A stretch of DNA of 64,000 nt from Lolium rigidum (GCF_022539505.1 NC_061510.1:273615687-273679686), one strand, 5' to 3'. Shown: positions 20,378-32,973, numbered from the stretch's first letter. Notes: generated by a model from the letters alone, not told the origin. Numbers and translations: made by a program.

Positions 20378-21690
20378 ATGGAAGAACCCACTACTTGTAT
20401 GGAGCTTATAAAATTATATATGAATTATAGAGAATCAAGAAAGGGTAAAGTCACGAGTGCCGTGTTAGAAAAATTGAATACAATTGCTAAAATCTAGCTT
20501 AAACGCCATGATATAAATTGTTGCTCTGAAAAGAATACTAAACAACTTAAATTCCAATGTGGCTTTAGTAAAAAAGTTTTAATTGCGAACTATCATTGGA
20601 ATAACTATATTCATCTTGGATTTGAAGAAGTAGAACAATTTGGTTTACTTATGGGAGCTTCTGAAATAGAATCCTTCATGTCTAAAAATTATGAAACCTG
20701 TGTTGCTTGTAATGATCTTAAAGATTATGTCTCTTCTATCCTTGATTATTGCATAGAACATTACAAAAATAATCCTTATATCATTGATTATAAAGAGAGA
20801 CTCATTCATGCACAAGAATGCACTCACAATTTGCAGGAACCTATGGAAGAAGAAATTGCTGAACCAGAAAGCTCATTAGATGAAAAAGAGGAGGAGAGTG
20901 ATGAACAAAAGGAGGAAGAATAGATTAGCTACCCATGCCAACCTTCTAATGAGAGTAACTCTTTATCTCTTACACTATTTGATTGTCCTCCATGCTTACC
21001 AAAGGAGGATGAATGTTATGTTCCTGTGGATTCTCTTGAAATATTCCCTATGAGTAAAACTTGAGAGAATAATTATGTTACTGTTATCTATGATAATCCA
21101 TGCTATTTTGATAAATCTTATGATAATGCTTTGTTTGTGCCTGATATCGAAATGCATGGTACTAAGGAGTTTTGCTTAGCAAATGTTTATGATAAAGCTC
21201 TAGATGATGGTCCTATGTTACTTGATAATATTAATTGTACCACTAATGAAAATGGGATTGGAAAGGTCTTGACTTCATCTAGTAGTCCCATATCTTTTGA
21301 GATTGATCAATCATCTTGTTATATTATTGATAAAAGTGGGTTTGAAAGTTTTAATCCCATTATTTTGAGCTTGATAAAAATTATGTGTTTGTGGATCATG
21401 AAAAACATGCTTTATGTGATAGTTATATTGTTGAGTTTATTCATGAAGCTACTGAAAATTATGATGAGATAGAAAAATATGGTTGTAGAAATTTTCATGG
21501 TACTAAAACACCTCTCTACATGCTGAAAATTTTGAAGTTACTCGTGTTTTATCTTCCTATGCTTGTCACTTTGTTCTTTTTGAATTTATTTGTGTACAAG
21601 ATTCCTATGCATAGGAAGTGGGTTAGGCTTAAATGTGTCTTGAATTTGCTTCTTGATGCTCCTTTTGCTTCATTTTCTATTTTCATGTGA
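20378..21690 (+). pseudogene. F1 ORF, longer form of the membrane-anchored retrotransposon protein
   Basis: The frame opens at 20378 (MEEPTTCMELIKLYM) and runs with premature stops near 20499, 20921 and 21062, and a frameshift near 21385. The N-terminal portion (about 180 residues, ending in a Glu-rich tail before 20921) is absent from the shorter ORFs of G1, G2 and G7. The C-terminal portion matches them: SYIVEFIHE, LVFYLPMLVTLFFLNLFV and KIPMHRKWVRLK. So the family has a long form with an extra N-terminal domain. There is no enzyme motif. This copy is dead. Confidence 0.65.
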
Positions 21691-21708
21691 GCATCATTAA
21701 AATCTTCT

Positions 21709-21756
21709 GCGCCTAGCTGAAAGGCGTTAAAAAAAGCGCTTATGGGAGACAACCCA
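21709..21756 (+). promoter_or_regulatory. Conserved hairpin pair after the ORF stop (F1)
   Basis: CGCCT...AGGCG (within 21709-21728) and TGGG-AGACAA-CCCA (21743-21756), joined by AAAAGCGCTTA. They start about 20 nt after the F1 stop. A near-identical block follows the unrelated Gag-protease ORF of G3 at 35352-35401. Confidence 0.65.
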
Positions 21757-23850
21757 TTATTTTATTTCTGCAATTTTTCTTTTATTTTTGAGTCAAGGTG
21801 CTTTTTACTTCTGTAGTAATGCCTTTGTATCTTTATTTTATCGCATTGTTGTGCCAAGTAAAGTCTCTAATATAAAGTTGATACTAGATTTGGATTTCTG
21901 CGCAGAAACAGATTTTTAGCTGTCACGAATTTGAGTTTTTCTCTCTGTAGAAGAATCGTAAAATCCTGAAAAAATTCATGCGTTATCCTCAGATATGTAC
22001 GCAACTTTCGTTAGTTTTGAGTTTTCTCATTTGAGCAACGGAAGTACCTCGAAAAAATTCATGTTTACTGGCTGTTCTGTTTTAATAGATTCTGTCTCTG
22101 TTTTTTGCATTGTCTCTTGTGGATTTTAAGTAAGGCTTTCTAGACGTGGAGAGCTGTAGCTAATGTTTTATTGAGTTCTTGCAATGTGTCACTACAGAAC
22201 TAAATTGGATTAATGTTTTTTGAGTTCAAGCCCCTCTAATGAAGTTTATGAGAAGTTTGGTGTGGCAGAAGTTTTCAAGGGACAAGAGAGAAGGGTGATA
22301 TAATGTGATCAAGAAGAGTGAAGAGCCTAAGCTTGGGGATGCCCCCGTGGGTCACCCAAGCATATTTCAAGAAGACTCAAGCGTCTAAGCTTGGGGACGC
22401 ATCCCCTTCTTCATCAACAACTTATCAGGTCATCTTTAGTGAAACTATATTTTAATTCTTCCACATCATATGTGTTTTACTTGGAGCGTCTGTGTGCTTT
22501 TATTTTTAGTTTGTTATTTTTTATTTTCTGATCATATTAATATTGGATCCTAGCATTCTTGTGTGGGAGATAGACACACTCCGCTTTTTCATTTGAACAC
22601 TTGTGTTCTTAATTTATGTTTATGGCGAAAGCTGAAAGCCTCAGCATTTATGTTTGGAGAGTTGCTTGGTTGATGTGTTGGTTCAGAAAATGTTGCATGT
22701 GGTAGTGGTATAATGAAAAATTTGCATAATCTTGTAGATCATTGAACTTTGATAACCTGATTCTTTGCAATGTTTTGAGATATTTAGATGGTGAAGCTTG
22801 CTGGTTAATTAAGTTAAAATCGGTAGTGGATTGTTGTCTTTAAGCTTGTACCGTACTACAAACTCTATAAAATTGTTGAAGGTGTAGTTGGACTTGATAG
22901 CTTTCCATGTCTAAATGTTCATCGTAATAACTAAGTTGTGCTGAAGGTCGAGGGAGCTAGCGGGGTACGTGTGCCACCGTGAACGGCCCTCCTTGGAGTG
23001 AAATTTAATCATGCTCTTAATGTTGAACCTGCTAGTCGTTTGCAATAAGCTTGTGAGTTCTTTTTGACTAATGTTAAGCTACGGTTTTTGGCACTTCCAC
23101 CATCCAAATTTGCTATCCTCTTCGGTGTTGTGCATTGCCTTCTGCTCACATTGAGAGTTGTGCATACTTCGCCAGTACATCCAAACATGTGGGAGGACTT
23201 TCTCTTGTTCTCCTACACATAAGCCCATACATCTTCCTCAAAACAGCCACCATACCTACCTACCACAGCATTTCCATAGATGTTCAGAGATATATCGCCA
23301 TGCAACTTCCATTTTACATTACATGACTTGTTGTCATTCATCATTTATATATTGCTTTGCGTGATTCTATACAGCTGATGTGTGGTTTAACCATGTTATG
23401 CTAGATCATTGCACATCCTACTACACTAGCAGAGGCATACAGTTTTATACATCATATTTTGTTCATTATGAGTTATTTGTAGCAAAAAGTGTGTTGTCAT
23501 ATTAGGATGTTGCCCCTAATGGTGAAAAGAGCCATGGAGGCCATCGAAAAGAGAAACAGAAAAAGAAAAAAATAGGAAAAAATAAAAAATAGAAAAAAAT
23601 AGAAAAAAGAAAAAGGGGGCAACATTGCTATCCTTTATCCACACTTGTGCTCATGTTTTAGCACCTGCAGTATTCATAGTCATCATTTGTGCTCATGTTT
23701 AGCACCTATACTCCATGTGAGAGAGTTTTCATGTTTTACTAGTATAACTATGTGGGGAATTTACACTATAGAACTTGGGTTGTATATTCCAATGATGAGC
23801 TTCCTGAAAAGTGCTCTAGGTCTTCGTGAGCAACCAAGTTGGATGCACCC
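21757..23850 (+). other. F1 non-coding 3' module, first part
   Basis: No coding sequence. It contains internal polypurine-like tracts at 22329-22342 and 22387-22400 (AAGCTTGGGGATGC and AAGCTTGGGGACGC) and an A-rich tract near 23550-23620. It is interrupted after 23850 by G2. Confidence 0.7.
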
Positions 23851-25297
23851 TGATGTCTACTCACACTTCTTTTCCTGTAGACAGTGTTGGGCCTCCAAGA
23901 GCAGAGGTTTGTAGAACAGCAGCAAGTTTCCCTTAAGTGAATCACCCAAGGTTTATCGAACTCGTGGGAGGAAGAGGTCAAAGATATTCCTCTCAAGCAA
24001 CCCTGCAATCACGATACAAGAAGTCTCTTGTGTCCCCAACACACCTAATACACTTGTCAGATGTATAGGTGCACTAGTTCGGCGAAGAGATAGTGAAATA
24101 CAAGTGGTATGAATGTATATGAGTGGTAATAGCAATCCGAATAAAATATGGCAGCGAGTAAACATGCAACAGAACTTGTTGGAAACGGTGTTTCGATGCT
24201 TAGAAACAAGGCATAGGGATCATACTTTCACTAGTGGACACTCTCAACATTGCAATCATAAAGGAACATAAATAAGCACTTCACTATGCTATTCTGAATT
24301 ACTCTCTGGCAAGATAACGAACTCTAATTCATCATGTAGGCAAACCTTAAAGATGTATTCCCAAGTACTAATAAACACCCCACGCCGTCACTCGTGAGCA
24401 TTCATAGGAGGTACTAACACACCACAATTTCATAGAGACATCCAACTCAAATCATAACCTCAGTGAATAAGTATTCCGTGAAATATAGCCTAAGAGACCC
24501 ACACGGTGCACACACCGTCACCTTTACACACGTGGGACAAGGAGTCTCCGGAGATCACATAAGTAAAATCCACTTGAATAGCATAACGACATCTAGATTA
24601 CAAAGCTCATCATATGGATCTCAATCATGTAAGGCAGCTCATGAGATCATTGTATTGAAGTACATGGGAGAGAAAGATTAACCACATAGCTACCGGTACA
24701 GCCCTTAGCCTCGATGGAGAACTACTCCCTCCTCATGGGAGACAACAGCGGTGATGAAGATGGCGGTGGTGTCGATGGAGATGCCTTCCGGGGGCACTTC
24801 CCCGTCCCGGCAGGGTGCCGAAACAGAGACTTCTGTCCCCCAGATCTTGGCTTCGCGATGGCGGCAGCTCTGGAAGGTTTCTCGTACCGTGGCTTATTCG
24901 TATCGAAGTTTTAGGTAAGGGAGGCTTTTATAGGCGAAGAGTCGGAGTCGGAGGGGGTCTGGTGGCTCCACACACCAGGGGGGCGCCCCCCTTGGCCGCG
25001 CCGCCACCTCGTGTGGGGCCACCAGGGCTCCCCTCTGGTCCCACTCTGGCTCTCTGGAAGCTTCCGGGAAAAATAAGGTTCTGGGCATTGATTTCGTCCA
25101 ATTCCGAGAATATTTCCTTACTAGCATTTCTGAAACAAAAAAACAGCAGAAAACAGGAACTGGCACTTCGGCATCTCGTCAATAGGTTAGTTCCGGAAAA
25201 TGCATCAAAACGATGTAAAGTGTGAACAAAACATGTAGGTATTGTCATAAAACAAGCATGTAACATAAGAAATTATAGATACGTTGGAGACGTATCA
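23851..25297 (-). repeat. G2 3' LTR (left copy)
   Basis: Plus strand TGATGTCTACTCAC...GACGTATCA. Apart from small indels and scattered substitutions it is nearly identical to 28890-30328. Confidence 0.92.
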
Positions 25298-25335
25298 GCA
25301 TCCCCAAGCTTAGTTCCTACTCGTCCTGGAGTAGG
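25298..25335 (-). promoter_or_regulatory. G2 polypurine tract and pre-LTR hairpin
   Basis: Minus-strand hairpin CCTACTC/GAGTAGG (25316-25335, one mismatched pair), then AAGCTTGGGGATGC, then the LTR 18 nt after the hairpin. Confidence 0.75.
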
Positions 25336-27838
25336 TAAACGATAACAAAGATAATTTCTTAAGTGACATGCTATCATAATCTTGATCAATACTATTGTAA
25401 GCATATATAATGAATGCAGCGATCCAAAGCAATGGTAAATACAATGATTAAACAACTGAATCATATAGCAAAGACTTTTCATGAATAGTACTTTCAAGAC
25501 AAGCATCAATAAGTCTTGCATAAGGGTTAACTCATAAAGCAATAAATTCTTAGTAAAGGCATTGAAGCAACACAAAGGAAGATTTAAGTTCCAGTGGTTG
25601 CTTTCAACTTGTAACATGTATATCTCATGGATAGTTGTCAATGCAAAGTAATATGATGAATGCAAATATGCAAGTATGTAAGAATCAATGCACAGTTAAC
25701 ACAAGTGTTTGCTTCTAAGATGGAAGGAAATGGGTAAACTGACTCAACATAAAAGTAAAAGAATGGCCCTTCGCAGAGGGAAGCAGGGATTGCTATATTT
25801 GTGCTAGAGCTTTTATTTTGAAAACAAGAAACAATTTTGTCAACGGTAGTAATAAAGCATATGTGTTATGTATAAGATATCTTATAAGTTGCAAGCCTCA
25901 TGCATAGTATACCAATAGTGCCCGCACCTTGTCCTAATTAGCTTGGATTACATGGATTATCATTGCAATACATATGTTTTAACCAAGTATCACAAAGGGG
26001 TACCTCTATGCCGCCTGTACAAAGGTCCAAGGAGAAAGCTCGCATTGAATTTCTCGCTTTTGATTATTCTCAACTTAGACATCCATACCGGGACAACATA
26101 GACAACAGATAATGGACTCCTCTTTAATGCATAAGCATTCAACAACAGATAATATTCTCATAAGAGATTGAGGATTGTTGTCCAAACTGATCCACTATGG
26201 ATCATGGCTTTAGTTAGCGGCCCAATGTTCTTCTCTAACAATATGCATGCTCAAACCATTCAACTCATGATAAATCGCCCTTACTTCAGACAAGACGAAC
26301 ATGCATGGCAACTCACATGATATTCAACAAAGGTGAAATAGTTGATGGCGTCCCCAGGAACATGGTTACCGCTCAACAAGCAACTTATAAGAAATAAGAT
26401 ACATAAGTACATATTCAATACCACAATAGTGTTTAAGCTATTTTTCCCGTGAGCTATATATTGCAAAGACAAAGAATGGAATTTTAAAGGTAGCACTCAA
26501 GCAATTTACTTTGGAATGGCAGAGAAATACCATGTAGTAGGTAGGTATGGTGGACACAAATGGCATAGTTTTTGGCTTAAGGATTTTGGATGCACGAGAA
26601 GTAATCCCTCTCAGTACAAGGCTTAGGCTAGCAAGGTTGTTTGAAGCAAACACAAGTATGAACCGGTACAGCAAAACTTACATAAGAACATATTGCAAGC
26701 ATTATAAGACTCTACACTGTCTTCCTTGTTGTTCAAACCATCACCAGAAAATATCTAGACTTTTAGAGAGACCAATCATGCAAACCAAATGTCAACAAGC
26801 TCTACAGTATTTCTTCACTAATAGGTGCAAAGTATATGGTGCAAGAGCTTAAACATGAGCACAACAATTTCCAAGTATCAAATTATTCAAGACATTATAC
26901 CAATTACCACATGTAGCATTTTCTGTTTCCAACCATATAACAATTAACGGAGCAGTTTCAACATTCGCCATGAACATTAAGAATAAAGCTAAAAACATAT
27001 GTGTTCATATGCAATAGCGGAGCGTGTCTCTCTTCCACATAAACATGAATTTATTCAGAGAATGAAAATAACAAAACGAAAATAAAAGCACCCATACGCT
27101 CCAAGTAAAGTACATAAGATGTGACGGAATAAAAATATAGTTTCACTAGAGGTGACCTGATAAGTTGTCGATGAAGAAGGGGATGCCTTGGGCATCCCCA
27201 AGCTTAGATGCTTGAGTATTCTTTAAATATGCAGGGATGAACCACGGGGGCATCCCCAAGCTTAGACTTTTCACTCTTCTTAATCATATATCATCCTCCT
27301 CTCTTGACCCTTGAAAACTTCCTCCACACCAAACTCAAAACAAACTCATTAGAGGGTTAGTGCATAATCAAAAATTCACATATTCAGAGGTGACATAATC
27401 ATTCTTAACACTTCTGGACATTGCACAAAGCTTTTGAAAGTTAATGGAACAAAGAAATCCATCCAACATAGCAAAACAGGCAATGCGAAATAAAAGGCAG
27501 AATCTGTCAAAACAGAACAGTCCGTAAAGACGAATTTTTCTGGGGCACTAAACTTGCTCAGATGAGAAAACTCAAAACTAATGAAAGTTGCGTACATATC
27601 TGAGGATCACGCACGTAAATTGGCAGATTTTTCTGAGTTACCTACAGAGAACACTGCCCAAATTCGTGACAGCAAGAAATCTGTTTCTGCGCAGTAATCC
27701 AAATCTAGTATCAACCTTCTATTAGAGACTTCACTTGGCACAACAATGCAATAAAATAAAGATAAGGAGAGGTTGCTACAGTAGTAACAACTTCCAAGAC
27801 TCAAATATAAAACAAAGTTGCTGTAGTAAAATAAACAC
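25336..27838 (-). other. G2 non-coding 3' module
   Basis: No coding sequence. The cassette at about 25780-26490 differs from the one in G6 and G7 and resembles the one in G5. Two AAGCTTGGGGATGC copies lie near 27193-27265 on the minus strand, one within a GGGGATGCC/GGCATCCCC stem. Confidence 0.7.
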
Positions 27839-27895
27839 ATGAGTTATCTTCCAAGAAGTGCTTTCTTTATAGCCATTAAGATGGGCACAGCAATT

Positions 27896-28636
27896 TCAAT
27901 GATGCACTCCCAAGAAATAAGAGTTGAAGCAAAAGAGAGCATCAAAAAGCAAATTCAAAACAAATTTAAGCCTAACCCACTTCCTATGCATAGGGATCTT
28001 GTAGATAAACAAATTCATGAAGCATAATGCAACAAGCATAGTAAGATAAAACAAGTGTAACTTCAAAATTTTCAGCATGTAGAGAGGTGTTTTAGTAACA
28101 TGAAAATTTTTACAACCATATTTTCCTCTCTCATAAAGATTTTCAGTAGCATCATGAGCAAACTCAACAATATAACTATCAAATGAAACATTCGTATCAT
28201 GAGCCTCATGCATAAAATTATTACTCTCCACATAAGCATAATCAATTTTATTAGTAATAGTGGGAGAAAATTCAACAAAGTAGCTATCATTATTATTCTC
28301 ATCAAGTGTAGGAGGCATAGTATAATCATAATAAAATTTACTCTCCATAGTAGGTGGCACCAAAAGACCACTATCATTATAATCATCATAAATGGGAGGC
28401 AAAGTATCATCAAAGAAAAATTTCTCCTCCATGCTTGGGGGACTAAAAATATCATGCTCATCAAAACCAGCTTCCCCAAGCTTAGAACTTTCTATATCAT
28501 TAGCAACAATGGTGTTCAAAGCGTTCATACTAATATCATTGCTACTAGCATGCAAAATAGGTTTTTTAATTTTCGCATCAAACAATCCATGTCTTAACTC
28601 AGGAAATAGATTAAAAAGCTCATAGTTTCTTTCCAT
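27896..28636 (-). CDS. Retrotransposon ORF, predicted membrane-anchored protein of unknown function (246 aa)
   Basis: This is an intact homologue of the G1 ORF with the same start context, acidic repeats (FFDDTLPPIYDD, YYDYTMPPTLDE), SYIVEFAHD, a hydrophobic helix (LHLFYLTMLVALCFMNLFI) and the basic tail KIPMHRKWVRLK. Differences from G1 are mostly substitutions; length changes near residues 26 and 140 are multiples of three. The C-terminus ends VHH in both. The post-stop hairpin is damaged here (27839-27852). Role unknown. Confidence 0.7.
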   Translation of the reverse strand: MERNYELFNLFPELRHGLFDAKIKKPILHASSNDISMNALNTIVANDIESSKLGEAGFDEHDIFSPPSMEEKFFFDDTLPPIYDDYNDSGLLVPPTMESKFYYDYTMPPTLDENNNDSYFVEFSPTITNKIDYAYVESNNFMHEAHDTNVSFDSYIVEFAHDATENLYERGKYGCKNFHVTKTPLYMLKILKLHLFYLTMLVALCFMNLFIYKIPMHRKWVRLKFVLNLLFDALFCFNSYFLGVHH

Positions 28637-28866
28637 TATGCCAAACTAGTGATAAACAAGAAACAAAAAGATGCAATTGCAGGATCTAAAGGAAATAGCT
28701 TCGAGCACTCACAACGGCGCCAACAAATAACTTAGTTACCTGGGATCCGGAGTGTGAATACCTTTTACCTTTCCTCCCCGACAACGGCGCCACAAAATAG
28801 CTTTGCTGGCGTGCAGTTGACGTGGGAGTTAGAAATATCTCTGGTGTAATTTTCCTTCACGTCCGC

Positions 28867-28879
28867 GGCAACGGCGCCA
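28867..28879 (-). promoter_or_regulatory. G2 primer binding site
   Basis: Minus-strand TGGCGCCGTTGCC. Two further degenerate copies of the primer-site/LTR-edge motif lie at about 28713-28740 and 28783-28805. Confidence 0.8.
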
Positions 28880-28889
28880 GAAAATAGCT

Positions 28890-30328
28890 TGATGTCTACT
28901 CACACTTCTTTTCCTGTAGACAGTGTTGGGCCTCCAAGAGCAGAGGTTTGTAGAACAGCAGCAAGTTTCCCTTAAGTGAATCACCCAAGGTTTATCGAAC
29001 TTAGGGAGGAAGAGGTCAAAGATATTCCTCTCAAGCAACCCTGCAATCACGATACAAGAAGTCTCTTGTGTCCCCAACACACCTAATACACTTGTCAGAT
29101 GTATAGGTGCACTAGTTCAGCGAAGAGATAGTGAAATACAAGTGGTATGAATGTATATGAGTGGTAATAGCAATCTGAATAAAATATGGCAGCGAGTAAA
29201 CATGCAGCAGAACTTGTTGGAAACGGTGTTTCGATGCTTAGAAACAAGGCCTAGGGATCATACTTTCACTAGTGGACACTCTCAACATTGCAATCGTAAA
29301 GGAATATAAATAAGAACTTTACTATGCTATTCCGAATTACTCTCTGGCAAGATAACGAACTCTAATTCATCATGTAGGCAAACCTTAAAGATGTATTCCC
29401 AAGTACTAATAAACACCCCATGCTGTCACTGTGAGCATTCATAGGAGGTACTAACACACCACAATTTCATAGAGACATCCAACTCAAATCATAACTCAAT
29501 GAATAAGTATTCTGTGAAATATAGCCTAAGAGACCCACACGGTGCACACACTGTCACCTTTACACACGTGGGACAAGGAGTCTCCGGAGATCACATAAGT
29601 AAAATCCACTTGAATAGCATAACGACATCTAGATTACAAAGCTCATCATATTGATCTCAATCATGTAAGGTAGCTCTTGAGATCATTGTATTGAAGTACA
29701 TGGGAGAGAGATTAACCACATAGCTACCGGTACAGCCCTTAGCCTCGATGGAGAACTACTCCCTCCTCATGGGAGACAGCAGCGGTGATGAAGATGGTGG
29801 TGGTGTCGATGGAGATGCCTTTCGGGGGCACTTCCCCGTCCCGGCAGGGTGCCGGAACAGAGACTTCTGTCCCCCAGATCTTGGCTTCGCGATGGCGGCG
29901 GCTCTGGAAGGTTTCTCGTACCGTGGCTTATTCGTGTCGATGTTTTAGGTCAGGGAGGCTTTTATAGGCGAAGAGTCGGAGTCGGAGGGGGTCTGGTGGC
30001 TCCACACACCAGGGGGCGCCCCCCCGGCCGCGCCGCCACCTCGTGTGGGGCCACCAGGGCTCCCTCTCGGTCCCACTCTGGCTCTCTGGAAGCTTCCGAG
30101 AAAAATAAGGTTCTGGGAGTTGATTTCGTCCAATTCCGAGAATATTTCCTTACTAGGATTTCTGAAACCAAAAATAGCAGAAAACAGGAACTGGCACTTT
30201 GGCATCTCGTCAATAGGTTAGTTCCGGAAAATGCATCAAAATGATGTAAAGTGTGAACAAAATATGTAGGTATTGTCATAAAACAAGCATGGAACATAAG
30301 AAATTATAGATACGTTGGAGACGTATCA
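28890..30328 (-). repeat. G2 5' LTR (right copy)
   Basis: Partner of 23851-25297. A minus-strand GCCTATAAAAG near 29960-29970 is the likely TATA box. Confidence 0.92.
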
Positions 30329-30333
30329 CACCC

Positions 30334-30936
30334 CCACTAGTTCCATTGAAGAGCTTTCATACACATATAGCTCTATGTGCATCCGTTGCATGGCAATCAC
30401 TAGTCCTTACATAGCTTCGATTATAAGACTTCCTCTTGTCTAATGATCACTTATAGCTTTGTGAGACTTTCTTCCATTGGCCTTCCAAACCCCCATTAAT
30501 GTTCTTTTTGCCATAACATCCTGGTGCCAATACCAAATGCTTGCGCTCACCGGTTGAGTAGGCTTCGAAACAGCTTGATTCATGACGTTCATGTTTATTT
30601 TTACTTGACTGAATCCTTCTATGTTGTGAAAATTTACTTGATGCTTGGAATGAAGGATAGAACTCCTACACTGGATACTTAAAACATCTTTAATGAACTT
30701 TGTACGGTTTCATGTCTTTAAAGCAATAGTTCATGAAAACTTTTAGCTTGTTTAACTCTTGCATTATCATCTCTTATATCAACTATAGACATTTTCTTTG
30801 AATAATTTGATCTCAGTTCACATGCCTTATATCATTATTGGATCAGGATTATGTTGGTAGCATGTCACTTCAGAAATTATTTTCTTTTTATCGTTTACCT
30901 ACTCGAGGACGAGTAGGAACTAAGCTTGGGGATGCT
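30334..30936 (+). other. F1 non-coding 3' module, second part, with pre-LTR hairpin
   Basis: It continues F1 after G2 and is collinear with G1 10178-10770 on the opposite strand. The hairpin CCTACTCG-AGGA-CGAGTAGG is at 30898-30917, then AAGCTTGGGGATGCT, then the LTR at 30937. Confidence 0.8.
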
Positions 30937-31370
30937 TGATACGTCTTCAACGTATCTATAATTTCTGATGTTTCATGCTTGTTTTATGTATCATTGTCAC
31001 ATGTTTTATATGCATTATATATCATTATTATACATTTTCTGGGACTAACCTATTAACAAGAAGCCATAGTGCCAGTTCCTGTTTTCTGCTGTTTTTGGTT
31101 CCAGGAAAGCTGTTCGGGCAATATTCTCGGAATTCGACGGAACAAAAGCCAAACCTCCTATTTTTTCGAGGGACACATGGAGCCAGAAGGGCAAGCCAGG
31201 GGGAGGCCCACGGCCTCCTCCCCATGCAGCCTCGCGGCCGGGCCCACAGGCGCGCCGGGGTGTGGGGAGCCGACCTCGGGACTCCACCAACATCGCCCCT
31301 TTGCCTATTTATTCCTCCACGACGCGAAAACCCGGGGGAGATCGATCATACTCCAGAAAGACTCCGAGCG
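30937..31370 (+). repeat. F1 3' LTR, first 434 bp
   Basis: Matches 18597-19030 and is cut at GACTCCGAGCG by G3. Confidence 0.85.
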
Positions 31371-32962
31371 TGATACGTCTCCAACGTATCGATAATTTCT
31401 TGTGTTCCATGCCACATTATTGATGTTATCTACATGTTTTATGCACACTTTATGTCATATTCGTGCATTTTCTGGAACTAACCTATTAACAAGATGCCGA
31501 AATGCCGCTTGCTCGTTTCTGCTGTTTTTGGTTTCGAAATCCTAGTAAAGAAATATTCTCGAATTGGACGAAATAAAAGCCCGGAGGCCTATTTTCTCAC
31601 GAAGCTTCCGAAGACCGAAGACGAGACGGAGAGGGGCCACGGGGTGGCCAAACCCTAGGCGGCGCGGCCCCCCTGGCCGCGCGGCCCCGTGGTGTGGGCC
31701 CCCGTGCCGCCTCTTGACTTGCCCTTCCGCCTACAAATAGCCTCCGTGACGAAACCCCCAGCACCGAGAGCCACGATACGGAAAACATTACCGAGACGCC
31801 GTCGCCGCCGATCCCATCTCGGGGGATCCTCGGAGATCGCTCTCCGGCACCCTGCCGGAGAGGGGATTCATCTCCCGGAGGACTCTACGCCGCCATGGTC
31901 GCCTCCGGTGTGATGTGTGAGTAGTCTACCCCTGGACTATGGGTCCATAGCAGTAGCTAGATGGTTGTCTTCTCCCCATTGTGCTATCATTGTCGGATCT
32001 TGTGAGCTGCCTATCATGATCAAGATCATCTATATGTAATTCTATATGTTGCGTTTGTTGGGATCCGATGAATAGAGAATACTTGTTATGTTGATTATCA
32101 AAGTTATGCTTATGTGTTGTTTATGATCTTGCATGCTCTCCGTTTCTAGTAGAGGCTCTGGCCAAGTTTTTACTTTTAACTCCAAGAGGGAGTACTTATG
32201 CTCGATAGTGGGTTCATGCCTGCATTGACACCTGTGACAGTGACAGAAAGTTCTAAGGTTGTGTTGTGCTGTTGCCACTAGGGATAAAACATTGATGCTA
32301 TGTCTAAGGATATAGTTGTTGATTACATTACGCACCATACTTAATGCAATTGTCTGTTGTTTACAACTTAATACTGGAGGGGGTTCGGATGATAACCTGA
32401 AGGTGGACTTTTTAGGCATAGATGCAGTTGGATGGCGGTCTATGTACTTTGTCGTAATGCCCAATTAAATCTCACTATACTCATCATGATATGTATGTGC
32501 ATTGTCATGCTCTCTTTATTTGTCAATTGCCCAACCGTAATTTGTTCACCCAACATGCTGTTCGTCTTATGGGAGAGACACCTCTAGTGAACTGTGGACC
32601 CCGGTCCAATTCTCTTTATCGAAATACAATCTACTGCAATACTTGTTTTTACCGTTTTCTCTGCAAACAATCATCTTCCACACAATACGGTTAATCCTTT
32701 GTTACAAGCAAGCCGGTGAGATTGACAACCTCACCGTTTCGTTGGGGCAAAGTAGCTTGGTTGTGTTGTGCAGGTTCCACGTTGGCGCCGGAATCTCCGG
32801 TGTTGCGCCGCACTACATCCCGCCGCCATCAACCTTCAACGTGCCTCTTGGCTCCTCCCGGTTCGATAAACCTTGGTTTCTTTCCGAGGGAAAACTTGCT
32901 GCCGTGCTCATCATACCTTCCTCTTGGGGTTGCCCAACGAACGTGTGAAATACACGCCATCA
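31371..32962 (+). repeat. G3 5' LTR (1592 bp)
   Basis: TGATACGTCTCCAACG at the start, CACGCCATCA at the end. Close to 45952-47542 and, inverted, to 48270-49865. Confidence 0.8.
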
Positions 32963-32973
32963 AGCATATTTTC

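Larger units (their letters stand above)
23851..30328 (-). mobile_element. Complete Gypsy-type element G2 (minus strand) with TSD
   Basis: CACCC at 23846-23850 and 30329-30333 is the target duplication. Removing the 6478-bp unit rejoins F1 as GGATGCACCCCCACTAG, the sequence seen intact in G1. LTRs are 23851-25297 (1447 bp) and 28890-30328 (1439 bp), and the primer site is at 28867-28879. The ORF at 27896-28636 is open. No gag, RT or integrase is visible. This is the most clearly bounded copy of the family here and younger than F1. Confidence 0.93.
18597..31370 (+). mobile_element. Gypsy-type non-autonomous element F1, split by G2 and truncated by G3
   Basis: The 5' LTR is 18597-20112 and lacks about 10 terminal bases. 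A mutated primer site follows at 20124, then a degenerate ORF (20378-21690) and the non-coding 3' module to 23850. After G2 (23851-30328) the module resumes at 30334 and ends in the pre-LTR hairpin at 30898-30917. The 3' LTR starts at 30937 and is cut at 31370 by G3. The uninterrupted junction sequence is confirmed by the homologous copy in G1 near 10764-10790. Confidence 0.85.
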
